DNA of 25,426 nt from Oscillospiraceae bacterium (lineage in GTDB: Bacteria; Bacillota; Clostridia; Oscillospirales; Oscillospiraceae), in contig JABLYK010000029.1 of assembly GCA_018265835.1 (NCBI GenBank), positions 1 through 25,426 of the forward strand. Direction: 5' to 3'. Under the pieces are notes generated by a model. It made no database searches and had not been told where the DNA came from. It saw only the letters and a program-made list of their open reading frames with translations. Shown here in pieces: positions 6,616 to 14,005 of this stretch. The position numbers were made by a program, and so were the translations under genes. How positions within the stretch are numbered: position 1 is the stretch's first letter; each line of letters begins with the position of its first letter.

Positions 6616-6643
6616 ATTATAAATAGAAGTCGGTTTTTGTCAA
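6616..6643 (-). promoter_or_regulatory. Promoter of the pyrophosphatase gene
   Basis: On the minus strand TTGACA (6643-6638), 16-bp spacer, TATAAT (6621-6616), about 60 bases before the start codon. Confidence 0.8.
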
Positions 6644-6733
6644 TGCGGCAACTCCGCCAAAGCGCGCGCAGATTCCGGTCTGGTTGCTGTGCACAAAAGC
6701 ATCAGCCGGAATGCAGCAGATTTGACAAAAAGT

Positions 6734-6746
6734 CTGGTTCAACCAG
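6734..6746. promoter_or_regulatory. GntR/FadR-type operator, upstream copy
   Basis: CTGGTTCAACCAG, a perfect palindrome around a central C (15 bp if the outer T/A pair is counted). It matches the TGGT-N3-ACCA pattern known for FadR-type GntR regulators. It sits 46 bp upstream of the -35 box of the cluster 1 promoter. The matching regulator is encoded at the end of the same operon. Confidence 0.7.
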
Positions 6747-6792
6747 AAAAAATGTACGAAGCGACAAAAGTGGGGAAATTGAAAAATACCCA

Positions 6793-6821
6793 TTGAAAAG
6801 GACAGCGAAATCTGTTATATA
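6793..6821 (+). promoter_or_regulatory. Promoter of HgdAB-like cluster 1
   Basis: TTGAAA (6793-6798), 17-bp spacer, TATATA (6816-6821). It lies between the two CTGGTTNAACCAG palindromes; the predicted start near 6828 is just before the downstream palindrome. The rest of the 6644-6895 gap shows no gene. Confidence 0.65.
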
Positions 6822-6834
6822 TATCAAAGCCAAA

Positions 6835-6847
6835 CTGGTTGAACCAG
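6835..6847. promoter_or_regulatory. GntR/FadR-type operator, downstream copy
   Basis: CTGGTTGAACCAG, identical to the copy at 6734 except for the central base. It lies at about +7 to +20 relative to the predicted start site, where a bound protein would block initiation. Centres of the two sites are 101 bp apart. A half-site (ACCAACCAGAA) follows at about 6854. Confidence 0.7.
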
Positions 6848-6895
6848 AAGAAAACCAACCAGAAGGCGTGGGAAACGAGAGGTGGAGGAACGACT

Positions 6896-8092
6896 ATGAA
6901 AGACCTGAAGCATTTGATCTATTTTGAGAAGCTGCTCCAAGAGGCGAACAACGAGCTGGTGCAGCAGGCGACGGGGCAGGGCCGGCTCGCGCTGGGCTAC
7001 TCCTGCTACTTCCTGCCGGAGGTGCTGCTGAATCTCCCCGGCTGCTTCTCCGCGCGTCTGCGCGCGCCCGGCACCGGCAGCATCGACGTCGGTACATATT
7101 ATATGTCCAGCAAAATCTGCAGTTACACCCGCAGCATTCTCGAGCGCGGCATTGAGGGCGGCTTCGACTTTTTGGCGGCGCTGTTTTCCGCCGAGACCTG
7201 CCAGATGATGCACCGCGGCCATGAGCATTTTGAAATGCTCGGTTTGGTCAAGGAGCACAACCCGAAGTTTTTCCTGTCCATGATGGACGTCCCGTTCGTC
7301 ACGGATCAGGACGCGCTGGAGCACTATACCGAGCAGCTCCAGGCGTATGTGCTGGATCCGCTCAATACGGTTTACGGCGTGGACACTTCGGACGCGGCCA
7401 TTCGCGCCGCCATTGACGCGCACAACGCGCTCTGCCGCGTGATGACCGAAATCGGTGACCTGCGCAAGCTGGAAAATCCGCCGGTCACGGGGTACGAGTT
7501 CCATGTGCTCCAGCTCGTGAGTCAGGTCTGCCCGCACGATCTGATCCTGCCGTATCTGGAGGAGACGCTGAAGGAGCTCAAGCGCCGCAAACCCGACCCG
7601 AAGCCGTGGTTCCGCGTGCGCGTTGTGGTTGCAGGCTCGGAGATCGACGACCCCGAATTCACAAAGCTGCTGGAGAGCTGCGGCGCGTTCGTGTGCGCCG
7701 ACCGCTATTGCTACGGCTCGCTGCCCGGCCGGGAGGAAATCGAGATCAGAGCCGGCGAGACGGCGCTGCAGGCCGTGGCGCGCCATTATCTCATGACCAG
7801 CCAGTGCCCGCGCTTCATGAACCGGGAAAAGAGCAGCGCGCGCCGGGAATACATCCGCGATCTGGTGCACGAATACCATGCCGACGGCGTGCTCTACGAG
7901 CAGATGAAGTTCTGCGAATTCTGGAGCTATGAGCGCGTGCTCGGCGTCCATATCTTCAACGAGGAGCTGGGCATTCCGTGCCTTGGCATCGAGAAGGAAT
8001 ACACCATGGCCTCTGCCGGCCAGCTCCGCACCCGGTTCCAGGCGTTTGTGGAAAGTCTGGAGATCAAAAACATTCAGGGAGGGAAGCAGTGA
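6896..8092 (+). CDS. 2-hydroxyacyl-CoA dehydratase / benzoyl-CoA reductase-type small subunit, cluster 1
   Basis: 398-aa member of the HgdB/BcrC family. Known members hold a [4Fe-4S] or larger iron-sulfur cluster and use low-potential electrons from an ATP-dependent activase for difficult reductive dehydrations or ring reductions. Three Cys shared with the 22347 paralogue are likely cluster ligands: C37 (GYSCYF), C75 (KICSYTR) and C340 (MKFCEFW). The C-terminal GQLRTRFQAFVES is the family's usual ending motif. The start at 6896 follows AGGTGGAGG and matches the paralogue's MKDLKHLIYFE opening, whereas the frame itself runs further upstream through the operator. The stop overlaps the next start by one base (TGATG), coupling the two subunits. 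Substrate unknown. Confidence 0.85.
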   Translation: MKDLKHLIYFEKLLQEANNELVQQATGQGRLALGYSCYFLPEVLLNLPGCFSARLRAPGTGSIDVGTYYMSSKICSYTRSILERGIEGGFDFLAALFSAETCQMMHRGHEHFEMLGLVKEHNPKFFLSMMDVPFVTDQDALEHYTEQLQAYVLDPLNTVYGVDTSDAAIRAAIDAHNALCRVMTEIGDLRKLENPPVTGYEFHVLQLVSQVCPHDLILPYLEETLKELKRRKPDPKPWFRVRVVVAGSEIDDPEFTKLLESCGAFVCADRYCYGSLPGREEIEIRAGETALQAVARHYLMTSQCPRFMNREKSSARREYIRDLVHEYHADGVLYEQMKFCEFWSYERVLGVHIFNEELGIPCLGIEKEYTMASAGQLRTRFQAFVESLEIKNIQGGKQ

Positions 8093-9651
8093 TGGATTGG
8101 CGCAAATGGAATCCCTACAAGAACGAGACCGGCTCCCGCGACCGGTTTTATAACAAGACCGGCATCGCCAAGCACCGCGAGTGGCGCGGCGCGAAGGATA
8201 CGGCCTATGACTTCACCCAGTGGCTCGTCAACCTCGGCATCATGGGCGGCTTCGTTGCAAAAAGCCCGGTGCGCATCCTGAAGGGCATGGTGGAATACCG
8301 CTGGATGGCCTCGTACCTCGGATCGCTGCACTGGATTGACAAGTGCATGGAGGGGCTGCAGGGCCCGGCGCTGCGCGTGGCGCATACGCACATGCATGCG
8401 ATTATGAAAGGCTCCACCACGCACATTGCCAACGCCATGAAGGGCGACCGCCGCTTTGGCGACACGCCGGAGGCGGACAAGCAGGTGCTCTTTGAGCAGA
8501 CCATGGCGCCGGAAATCCTCGCCGGGTTCCCGAATCTGACGCCCATGTCCATGGAGGCGTTTCAGGGGCTGCTCGGCTGCTATATGGATCAGCAGCTGTC
8601 GCCGTTTTATCTGGACATCATGGAGCACTACGGCCTGCCGGCGGACTCCTGCCGCCTGAGCGCGACGGCCACCGGCGTCGCCATCAACGACGATTTTCCG
8701 AAAAACGGCGCCTGCCTGATCGTGAACAACATGCCGTGCGATTCCAGCACCATGAACAGCCAGCTCATCGAGCGGCGGTTTGACCTGCCCGCCATGGTCG
8801 GCGCGCTGCCCATGCGCTGGGAGGACGAGAAGACCGACAAGTACGCCCTTTCCCAGATGAAGAAGATCATCGCCTTCATTGAGGAGCACACGGGTGAGAC
8901 GTTCGACGCGGCGGCGTTCCTCTCGATGATGGAAAAGCACAACGACGAGGTCAACGCCGAAATGGAAAAGTGGGAGTATATGCGCACGCCCTACACGCCC
9001 TACGGCCTGTCGGTCGGCAACCTGTTCCACACCTTCCTGTACGCCTTCTCCGGCGGCCGCCTGCCTTACGTCATCAAGGCTGAGCGCAAGGGACTTGCCA
9101 TCGCGGCAAAGGCGTATGAAAACAAAGTCAACTGCTTCCCGAAGGCGCGCCACCGCGCGATCACGTGGGGCGGCCCGGGGTGCTACAATTTCCACTTCGC
9201 CAACTGGCTCTACAACTGCTGGGGCATTCTCACCGTGGCGCAGATGGACAATTTCGAGGGCAACGTCCTCATCGACACCGATACGCTTGACCATGCACTC
9301 ATCGGCGCGGCCAAGAGCTATGAGCACGGCATCATGCGCCGCCATCTGACCGGCGGCTACCAGCACCTGTTCGAGTTCTGGGAGGAAGCCGAGAAATTCA
9401 ACTGCGACATCGTCGTGATGTTCGACGACATCACCTGCAAGGGCGCGCTGGGGCTGACCGGCATGGTGAACGAGCAGAGCAAGGCGCACCCGGACGTTCA
9501 TCTGATGACCGTTTCGAACGACATGTTCGACCACCGCACCATCAGCCGCAACGATATGCGCCATCAGGTCAACGAATTCATGACCGCCGTTTTGCAGGAG
9601 CAGCCGCTGGATGCAACGCTGCTGGACTTTGACGACGACATGGGCTGGTAA
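8092..9651 (+). CDS. 2-hydroxyacyl-CoA dehydratase / benzoyl-CoA reductase-type large subunit, cluster 1
   Basis: 519-aa partner of the preceding subunit, in the HgdA/BcrB-like superfamily, and paralogue of the 595-aa protein at 23543. Shared landmarks are REWRGAKDTAYDF near the N-terminus, GLPADSC, GACLIVNNMPCDSSTM, ANWLYNCWGI, the MRRHLTGGYQH segment and DDITCKG, then a common ending (RTISRNDMRHQVNEF, then DFDDDM). Cys in PADSC, GAC, MPCD, NCWG and TCKG are kept in both and include probable cluster ligands. It lacks the paralogue's roughly 75-residue N-terminal extension, and at two places where the paralogue has Cys (SSECG, WSCPA) it has Thr or Gly. ATG at 8092 overlaps the previous stop. 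The reaction cannot be assigned; a non-dehydratase role, such as another low-potential reduction, is possible. Confidence 0.82.
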   Translation: MDWRKWNPYKNETGSRDRFYNKTGIAKHREWRGAKDTAYDFTQWLVNLGIMGGFVAKSPVRILKGMVEYRWMASYLGSLHWIDKCMEGLQGPALRVAHTHMHAIMKGSTTHIANAMKGDRRFGDTPEADKQVLFEQTMAPEILAGFPNLTPMSMEAFQGLLGCYMDQQLSPFYLDIMEHYGLPADSCRLSATATGVAINDDFPKNGACLIVNNMPCDSSTMNSQLIERRFDLPAMVGALPMRWEDEKTDKYALSQMKKIIAFIEEHTGETFDAAAFLSMMEKHNDEVNAEMEKWEYMRTPYTPYGLSVGNLFHTFLYAFSGGRLPYVIKAERKGLAIAAKAYENKVNCFPKARHRAITWGGPGCYNFHFANWLYNCWGILTVAQMDNFEGNVLIDTDTLDHALIGAAKSYEHGIMRRHLTGGYQHLFEFWEEAEKFNCDIVVMFDDITCKGALGLTGMVNEQSKAHPDVHLMTVSNDMFDHRTISRNDMRHQVNEFMTAVLQEQPLDATLLDFDDDMGW

Positions 9652-9663
9652 GGAGGGAATACC

Positions 9664-9837
9664 ATGAACTGCAAATTACTCAAGTGCCTCGGAAAGGCGG
9701 CCGTTCTGGGCGTGGGCGGCGCTGCCGCGCTGTTTGGCGTGTATTGGTTCAATCTTGACAACAAGCTGATTTTCTATGGTGTCCGTCCGATTCTGAACAA
9801 GCTCTATGACCGGCAGCAGCGGGATGTGAAGCTGTAA
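9664..9837 (+). CDS. 57-aa single-span membrane protein of cluster 1
   Basis: A small gene fitted exactly into the operon: AAGGAGGG lies just before ATG at 9664, and its stop overlaps the regulator start in TAATG at 9835-9839. The product begins MNCKLLKCLGK, has one hydrophobic, Gly/Ala-rich segment at residues 11-29 ending in VYWF, and a charged C-terminal tail (NKLYDRQQRDVKL). It has two Cys near the N-terminus (C3, C8) but no lipobox spacing that convinces me. I know no family for it. Tight coupling on both sides argues that it works with the HgdAB-like pair, perhaps as a membrane tether, or as a small subunit; both are inference. Confidence 0.82.
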   Translation: MNCKLLKCLGKAAVLGVGGAAALFGVYWFNLDNKLIFYGVRPILNKLYDRQQRDVKL

Positions 9838-10550
9838 TGGCGTTTCGGGAAATCGTAGCGCCGACGCTACGGGAGCTGTTCGTCAGCCAGATCATCGAGA
9901 TGATCTTCTCCGGCGAGCTGCACATTGGCGATAAGCTCCCCAGCGAGCGCGAGCTCTCTGAGCAGATGCACATCAGCCGGTCCATGGTGCATACCGGGCT
10001 GGAGGATCTGGAGCGTATGGGCTTCGTGCGCATCGAGCCACGGCGCGGGAATTACATTGCGGACTATTCCCGCAACGGCAACTTTGAAACCCTTTCCGCC
10101 ATCGCCCGATACGGCGGCGGCAAATTCGACCGGAATCTGGAGATCTCCATGGTGGAGATGCGCAACGCCGTCGAGGGCGGCGCAATGATCCGCCTTGCGG
10201 ACCGCAGGTGCGCGGCGGACATTCAGACCCTGCGCGCGCTGACGGAGGAGCTGCGCGCCGCCGCAGCCGAAGGAGAGAGCGTCGAACAGCTCTCCGAGCG
10301 GATGCGCCGGTTTGACACGGCCATCACGGAGTTGAGCGGCAACTGCCTGTTTCCGCTGATGATGAATGCATTTGGCAATGTGAGCACCCTGCTGTGGGAG
10401 CGGTGCGTTCAGTTCTGGGGCGTGGAAACCGTCATCGAACAGGAGCGGCATATCACCGATCTGCTGGAGGCGGGCAAGGGCCACGAGGCAGCGCTCTATA
10501 TTGAGAACATTTTCCGCCACTACCTGGAAGCGCACAAGCTGGAACCTTAA
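9837..10550 (+). CDS. GntR-family regulator, FadR subfamily
   Basis: 237-aa transcription factor. The N-terminal winged helix (residues about 13-75) shows the GntR pattern GDKLPSERELSEQMHISRS, followed by LEDLERMGFV and a wing at EPRRGNYI. The C-terminal all-helical part (about 95-235) fits the FCD effector domain, with LSGN at 166-169, H205 and H228 where FCD proteins have metal or effector ligands; the usual His of the FHxxI motif is Asp here (D160). FCD regulators usually bind carboxylic acids or acyl-CoA esters, which fits an operon for CoA-thioester chemistry. Two TGGTTNAACCA palindromes around the operon promoter are the likely binding sites, giving autoregulation. It is the last gene, followed by a strong terminator. 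Confidence 0.9.
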   Translation: MAFREIVAPTLRELFVSQIIEMIFSGELHIGDKLPSERELSEQMHISRSMVHTGLEDLERMGFVRIEPRRGNYIADYSRNGNFETLSAIARYGGGKFDRNLEISMVEMRNAVEGGAMIRLADRRCAADIQTLRALTEELRAAAAEGESVEQLSERMRRFDTAITELSGNCLFPLMMNAFGNVSTLLWERCVQFWGVETVIEQERHITDLLEAGKGHEAALYIENIFRHYLEAHKLEP

Positions 10551-10564
10551 TTGCACAAAGCATG

Positions 10565-10592
10565 GCCCCGCGGCAATCGCCGCGGGGCTTTT
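10565..10592 (+). terminator. Intrinsic terminator of cluster 1
   Basis: GCCCCGCGGC (10565-10574), loop AATC, GCCGCGGGGC (10579-10588), then TTTT. Perfect 10-bp GC-rich stem 14 bases after the regulator stop. Confidence 0.92.
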
Positions 10593-10617
10593 CATCTGTG
10601 CAAAACTCTGCTATACT
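10589..10617 (+). promoter_or_regulatory. Probable promoter of the GTPase-NYN gene
   Basis: TTTTCA (10589-10594), 17-bp spacer, TATACT (10612-10617). The -35 box overlaps the T-run of the preceding terminator. The -35 matches four of six consensus bases. Confidence 0.5.
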
Positions 10618-10650
10618 GATGCGGAATTTGAAAAGCAAGGCGAGTCATTT

Positions 10651-13200
10651 ATGAAGCAACTGGTTTTAGGCATTTTGGCGCACGTGGACGCGGGCAAAAC
10701 AACGCTGTGCGAAGCGCTGCTCTACCGCACCGGCGCGATCCGCGCGCTGGGGCGGGTCGATCACAGGGACGCCTATCTCGATACGCACGAGCTGGAGCGT
10801 GCGCGCGGGATCACGATCTTCTCCAAGCAGGCGCGCTTCCAGCTGGGCGATTGCGCGGTCACGCTGCTGGACACGCCGGGGCATGTGGACTTTTCCACCG
10901 AGATGGAGCGCACCCTGCAGGTGCTGGACGCGGCGGTGCTCGTCATCAGCGGCACGGACGGCGTGCAGGCGCACACGGAGACGCTCTGGCAGCTTTTGCG
11001 GCGCTACCGCATCCCGACGTTTCTGTTTGTGACGAAAATGGACCTTCCCGGCGCGGATCACGCGGCGCTGCTGGACGATCTGAAGCGGCATCTCGATGCC
11101 GCGTGCACGGACTTCACCGCGCCGGAGGCAGAGCTGTGGGAAAATGCCGCGCTCTGCGACGAGCGCGTGCTGGAGCGCTATCTGGAGACGGGCAGCATCC
11201 CGGACGCGGAGCTGCGCGCGCTGATCCGGCAGCGCAGGCTCTTTCCGTGCTTTTTCGGCTCCGGTTTGAAGCTCGACGGGGTAGATCCCTTCCTCGCTGC
11301 GCTCGAGCGGTACGCGCCGCGTCCGGCGTACCCGCCGGAGTTTGGCGCGAAGGTGTACAAAATCATGCGCGACGCGCAGGGCAACCGCCTCACCTGCATG
11401 AAAATCACCGGCGGCAGCCTGAAGGTGCGCGCGCCGGTCACGTATTTCCCCCAAAACGGGGACGACGCCGTGACGGAGAAGGTCAGCGCCATCCGCCTGT
11501 ACTCCGGCGCGAAGTTCGACGCGGCGGAGGAGGTCCCGGCGGGCGGCGTCTGCGCCGTGCAGGGCCTTTCCGAGACGGTTCCGGGGCAGGGGATCGGAGC
11601 GGAGTACGCGTCTGCGCCGCCGGTGCTTGAGCCGGTGATGACCTACCGCGTCGCCCTGCCGCAGGAGTGCGACGCGCGCACGCTGCTGCCCCGGCTGCGC
11701 CAGCTTGAGGAGGAGGATCCGCTGCTCCATCTCGCGTGGAACGAGCGGCTGCGCGAAATCCAGATTCAGCTCATGGGCGCGGTGCAGATCGAGGTCTTGG
11801 AAAGCCTCATTCAGGAGCGCTTCCATGTGGATGTGAAAATGGATTCCGGCCATATCTTATATAAAGAGACGATCACTGCCCCGGTGGAGGGCGTGGGACA
11901 CTTTGAGCCGCTGCGCCACTACGCGGAGGTGCATCTTCTGCTGGAGCCTGCCGGGCGCGGCACGGGTCTGACGTTCGATACGCGGTGCAGCGCCGACGCG
12001 CTTGACCGCAACTGGCAGCGCCTGATTCTGACGCATCTGGAGGAAAAGGAGCATCTGGGCGTGCTCGCTGGCGCGCCGCTCACGGACATGAAGATTACGC
12101 TGCTCGCCGGGCGCGCCCACCCGAAGCACACCGAGGGCGGCGACTTCCGGCAGGCGACCTACCGCGCTGTGCGGCAGGGGCTGATGCAGGCCGAGAGCGT
12201 GCTGCTGGAGCCGTACTATGCCTTCCGCCTCACTGTGCCCAGCGAGCAGATTGGCCGCGCCATCAGCGATGTGCGCGCGATGTCCGGCACGTTCTCCGCA
12301 CCGGAGACGGCGGGGGAGCTGTCCGTCCTCACCGGCAGCGCGCCGGTCGCGTGTATGCGCGATTACGCCGCCGAGGTCGCGTCCTATACGCGCGGCCGCG
12401 GCCGGCTCACGTGCAGCGTGGAGGGCTACGCGCCCTGCCACAACGCCGCGGCGGTGCTTGCGGAGCTTGGCTATGACCCGGAGCGCGACACGGAAAATCC
12501 CGCGGACTCCATTTTTTGTGCCCACGGCGCGGGCACCGTCATCCCCTGGGACAAGGTGCGCGACTATATGCACATCGACACCGGCTTTGGCCGGGAGGAG
12601 ACTGCGCCCGCGCCGCGGATGTTCCGCCGCAACTTCGATCTCGACGATCGGGAGCTGGAGGCGATCATGGAGCGCGAGTTCGGCCCCATCCGCCGCCGCG
12701 AATACCGCGCCCCGGTGGTGAACAGCGCGCCGGATGCGCGCGCAGAGCTGTTTCATCCCCGGCGCGAGCGCCTGATCGTGGACGGGTACAACGTCATCTT
12801 CGCGTGGGACGAGCTGAAGCCCCTCGCCGCTGAAAATCTCGACGCCGCACGCCAGCGGTTGATGGATACGCTCAGCAACTATGCGGGCTTTACCAGGTGC
12901 GAGCTGGTGCTCGTGTTCGACGGGTACCGGGTCAAGGGCGGGCGCGGCGAGCGGTTTGACTATCACAACATCCACGTGGCCTACACGAAGGAGAACGAGA
13001 CCGCCGACGCCTACATCGAAAAGCTCGCCGACGAGATCGGCAAAAACGAATCCGTGCGCGTTGTCACGTCCGACAATCTCATTCGCCTCTCCGCCCTGCG
13101 TTCGGGCGTGCTGCGCACCTCGGCGATGGAATTTCGAAACGAGGTTGCGTGGATCGGCGAGCAGATTGACGCGGCCATCCGCGACCTGAACGGGAGGTAA
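10651..13200 (+). CDS. Tet(M)/EF-G-like translational GTPase fused to a C-terminal NYN (YacP/Rae1-like) nuclease domain
   Basis: 849-aa two-part protein. The N-terminal part is a translation factor GTPase of the ribosomal-protection class: G1 HVDAGKTT (residues 11-18), G2 in RGITIF (52-57), G3 DTPGH (74-78) and G4 TKMD (128-131), followed by EF-G-like domains to about residue 690. Residues about 704-849 form a NYN/PIN-like domain with conserved acids: D711 in IVDGYN, D757 in VFDGYR, D786 in ETADAY and D808 in VTSDN. That pattern matches YacP/Rae1, a ribosome-associated endonuclease that cuts mRNA in the A site. The start at 10651 gives the normal MKQLVLGILAHVDAGK opening. Databases tend to call such proteins tetracycline-resistance factors; the fusion suggests rather a factor that enters the A site and cleaves mRNA. 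Tetracycline protection cannot be excluded. A YlmH-like gene follows. Confidence 0.87.
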   Translation: MKQLVLGILAHVDAGKTTLCEALLYRTGAIRALGRVDHRDAYLDTHELERARGITIFSKQARFQLGDCAVTLLDTPGHVDFSTEMERTLQVLDAAVLVISGTDGVQAHTETLWQLLRRYRIPTFLFVTKMDLPGADHAALLDDLKRHLDAACTDFTAPEAELWENAALCDERVLERYLETGSIPDAELRALIRQRRLFPCFFGSGLKLDGVDPFLAALERYAPRPAYPPEFGAKVYKIMRDAQGNRLTCMKITGGSLKVRAPVTYFPQNGDDAVTEKVSAIRLYSGAKFDAAEEVPAGGVCAVQGLSETVPGQGIGAEYASAPPVLEPVMTYRVALPQECDARTLLPRLRQLEEEDPLLHLAWNERLREIQIQLMGAVQIEVLESLIQERFHVDVKMDSGHILYKETITAPVEGVGHFEPLRHYAEVHLLLEPAGRGTGLTFDTRCSADALDRNWQRLILTHLEEKEHLGVLAGAPLTDMKITLLAGRAHPKHTEGGDFRQATYRAVRQGLMQAESVLLEPYYAFRLTVPSEQIGRAISDVRAMSGTFSAPETAGELSVLTGSAPVACMRDYAAEVASYTRGRGRLTCSVEGYAPCHNAAAVLAELGYDPERDTENPADSIFCAHGAGTVIPWDKVRDYMHIDTGFGREETAPAPRMFRRNFDLDDRELEAIMEREFGPIRRREYRAPVVNSAPDARAELFHPRRERLIVDGYNVIFAWDELKPLAAENLDAARQRLMDTLSNYAGFTRCELVLVFDGYRVKGGRGERFDYHNIHVAYTKENETADAYIEKLADEIGKNESVRVVTSDNLIRLSALRSGVLRTSAMEFRNEVAWIGEQIDAAIRDLNGR

Positions 13201-13201
13201 A

Positions 13202-13262
13202 GGAGAATCGCATGGAAGACGAACGTTCAGAGCTAAATTGGAGGATCGCATGGAAGATGAAC
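13202..13262 (+). repeat. Tandem copy of the translation start region of the YlmH-like gene
   Basis: A 23-base segment holding a ribosome binding site and start (GGAGAATCGCATGGAAGACG...) at 13202-13224 is repeated at 13240-13262 with two mismatches, offset 38 bp. The first copy opens an 18-codon frame (13212-13268) that ends inside the second gene's coding start. Its effect may be a leader ORF that couples or dampens translation. Confidence 0.75.
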
Positions 13263-13993
13263 TTTTAAAGCGCGCGGAAGACCTCTGCCTTCGCTGCGAG
13301 CGCACCGCGACTGTGACGGCGACGGCCTTTCTCACCCCGGCGGAGCAATACGCCCTCACCGCGTGGGCGAAGCATCGCGCGGACTGCGCGCTTGTGTTTC
13401 ACGGCGGCCACCCGGGCTGCGAGCGCAAGGCGGCGTTTTTTCTGCCGTTTTACCTCGCGCCGGAGGACTTTGACCCATCGGAATATCTCCGTGCCGTGCG
13501 CATCACGGCGGCCTTCGGCACGCCCGGTCACCGGGATTATCTCGGCGCGCTGCTGGGCCTTGGCGTCCGGCGCGAGTGGATCGGCGATGTGCTGGTGTTT
13601 GACCATACCGCGTATGTATTTTGCCTGCCGAGCGTGGAGCCGCATCTGCGCACGCTGGAGAAGGTGGGGCGCTGCGGGGTGAAAACCGCTGCCGTTGCGC
13701 TGGACGAGGCGCCCGCGCCGGAGCGCAGGACAAAAACCGTCACCTTCACGGTGAAATCCCTGCGGTTCGATGCCGCTGTCGCCGGGCTTTTCGGCCTTTC
13801 GCGCACGGCTGCCGCCGAGCAGATCCGCGCGGGGCTGGCGAGTCTCAATTATTCGGAGTGCCTGCGCACGGATGCGCCCGTGCAGGCGGGGGACATCCTC
13901 TCGCTGCGCGGCTGCGGCAAGGGCGCAATCACGGATGCGGGCGGCCTCTCCCGCAAGGGGCGCCAGTTCATCACCGCCGAGCTGTGGCGATAG
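13250..13993 (+). CDS. YlmH-like S4-domain RNA-binding protein
   Basis: 247-aa protein of the YlmH family. The N-terminal half holds the YlmH-type domain with FHGGHPGCERK, the FLPFYL segment and GTPGHRDYLGALLGLGVRRE, the characteristic motif; the C-terminal part (residues about 170-240) is an S4 RNA-binding domain with KSLRFDAAVAGLFGLSR, then GLASLNY and a GDILSLRG strand. YlmH proteins bind the large ribosomal subunit and have been linked to ribosome quality control and cell division loci; that fits the upstream ribosome-directed GTPase-nuclease, with which it is probably cotranscribed (gap 49 bases). The start at 13250 is chosen because GGAGG at 13240-13244 precedes it by five bases; the in-frame TTG at 13238 has none. 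A strong terminator follows. Confidence 0.87.
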   Translation: MEDELLKRAEDLCLRCERTATVTATAFLTPAEQYALTAWAKHRADCALVFHGGHPGCERKAAFFLPFYLAPEDFDPSEYLRAVRITAAFGTPGHRDYLGALLGLGVRREWIGDVLVFDHTAYVFCLPSVEPHLRTLEKVGRCGVKTAAVALDEAPAPERRTKTVTFTVKSLRFDAAVAGLFGLSRTAAAEQIRAGLASLNYSECLRTDAPVQAGDILSLRGCGKGAITDAGGLSRKGRQFITAELWR

Positions 13994-14005
13994 AAAAAAG
14001 CAATC

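Noticed and set aside
5476..6927. 483-codon plus-strand frame over the pyrophosphatase gene and the cluster 1 promoter region
   Set aside because: It reads across two promoters and both operators, has no ribosome binding site, and opposes a gene with complete family II pyrophosphatase motifs.
10651..12750. Calling the GTPase a tetracycline-resistance gene such as tetM, tetO or tetW
   Set aside because: The protein is longer than those factors, carries an extra nuclease domain and differs widely in sequence; resistance cannot be claimed from family membership.
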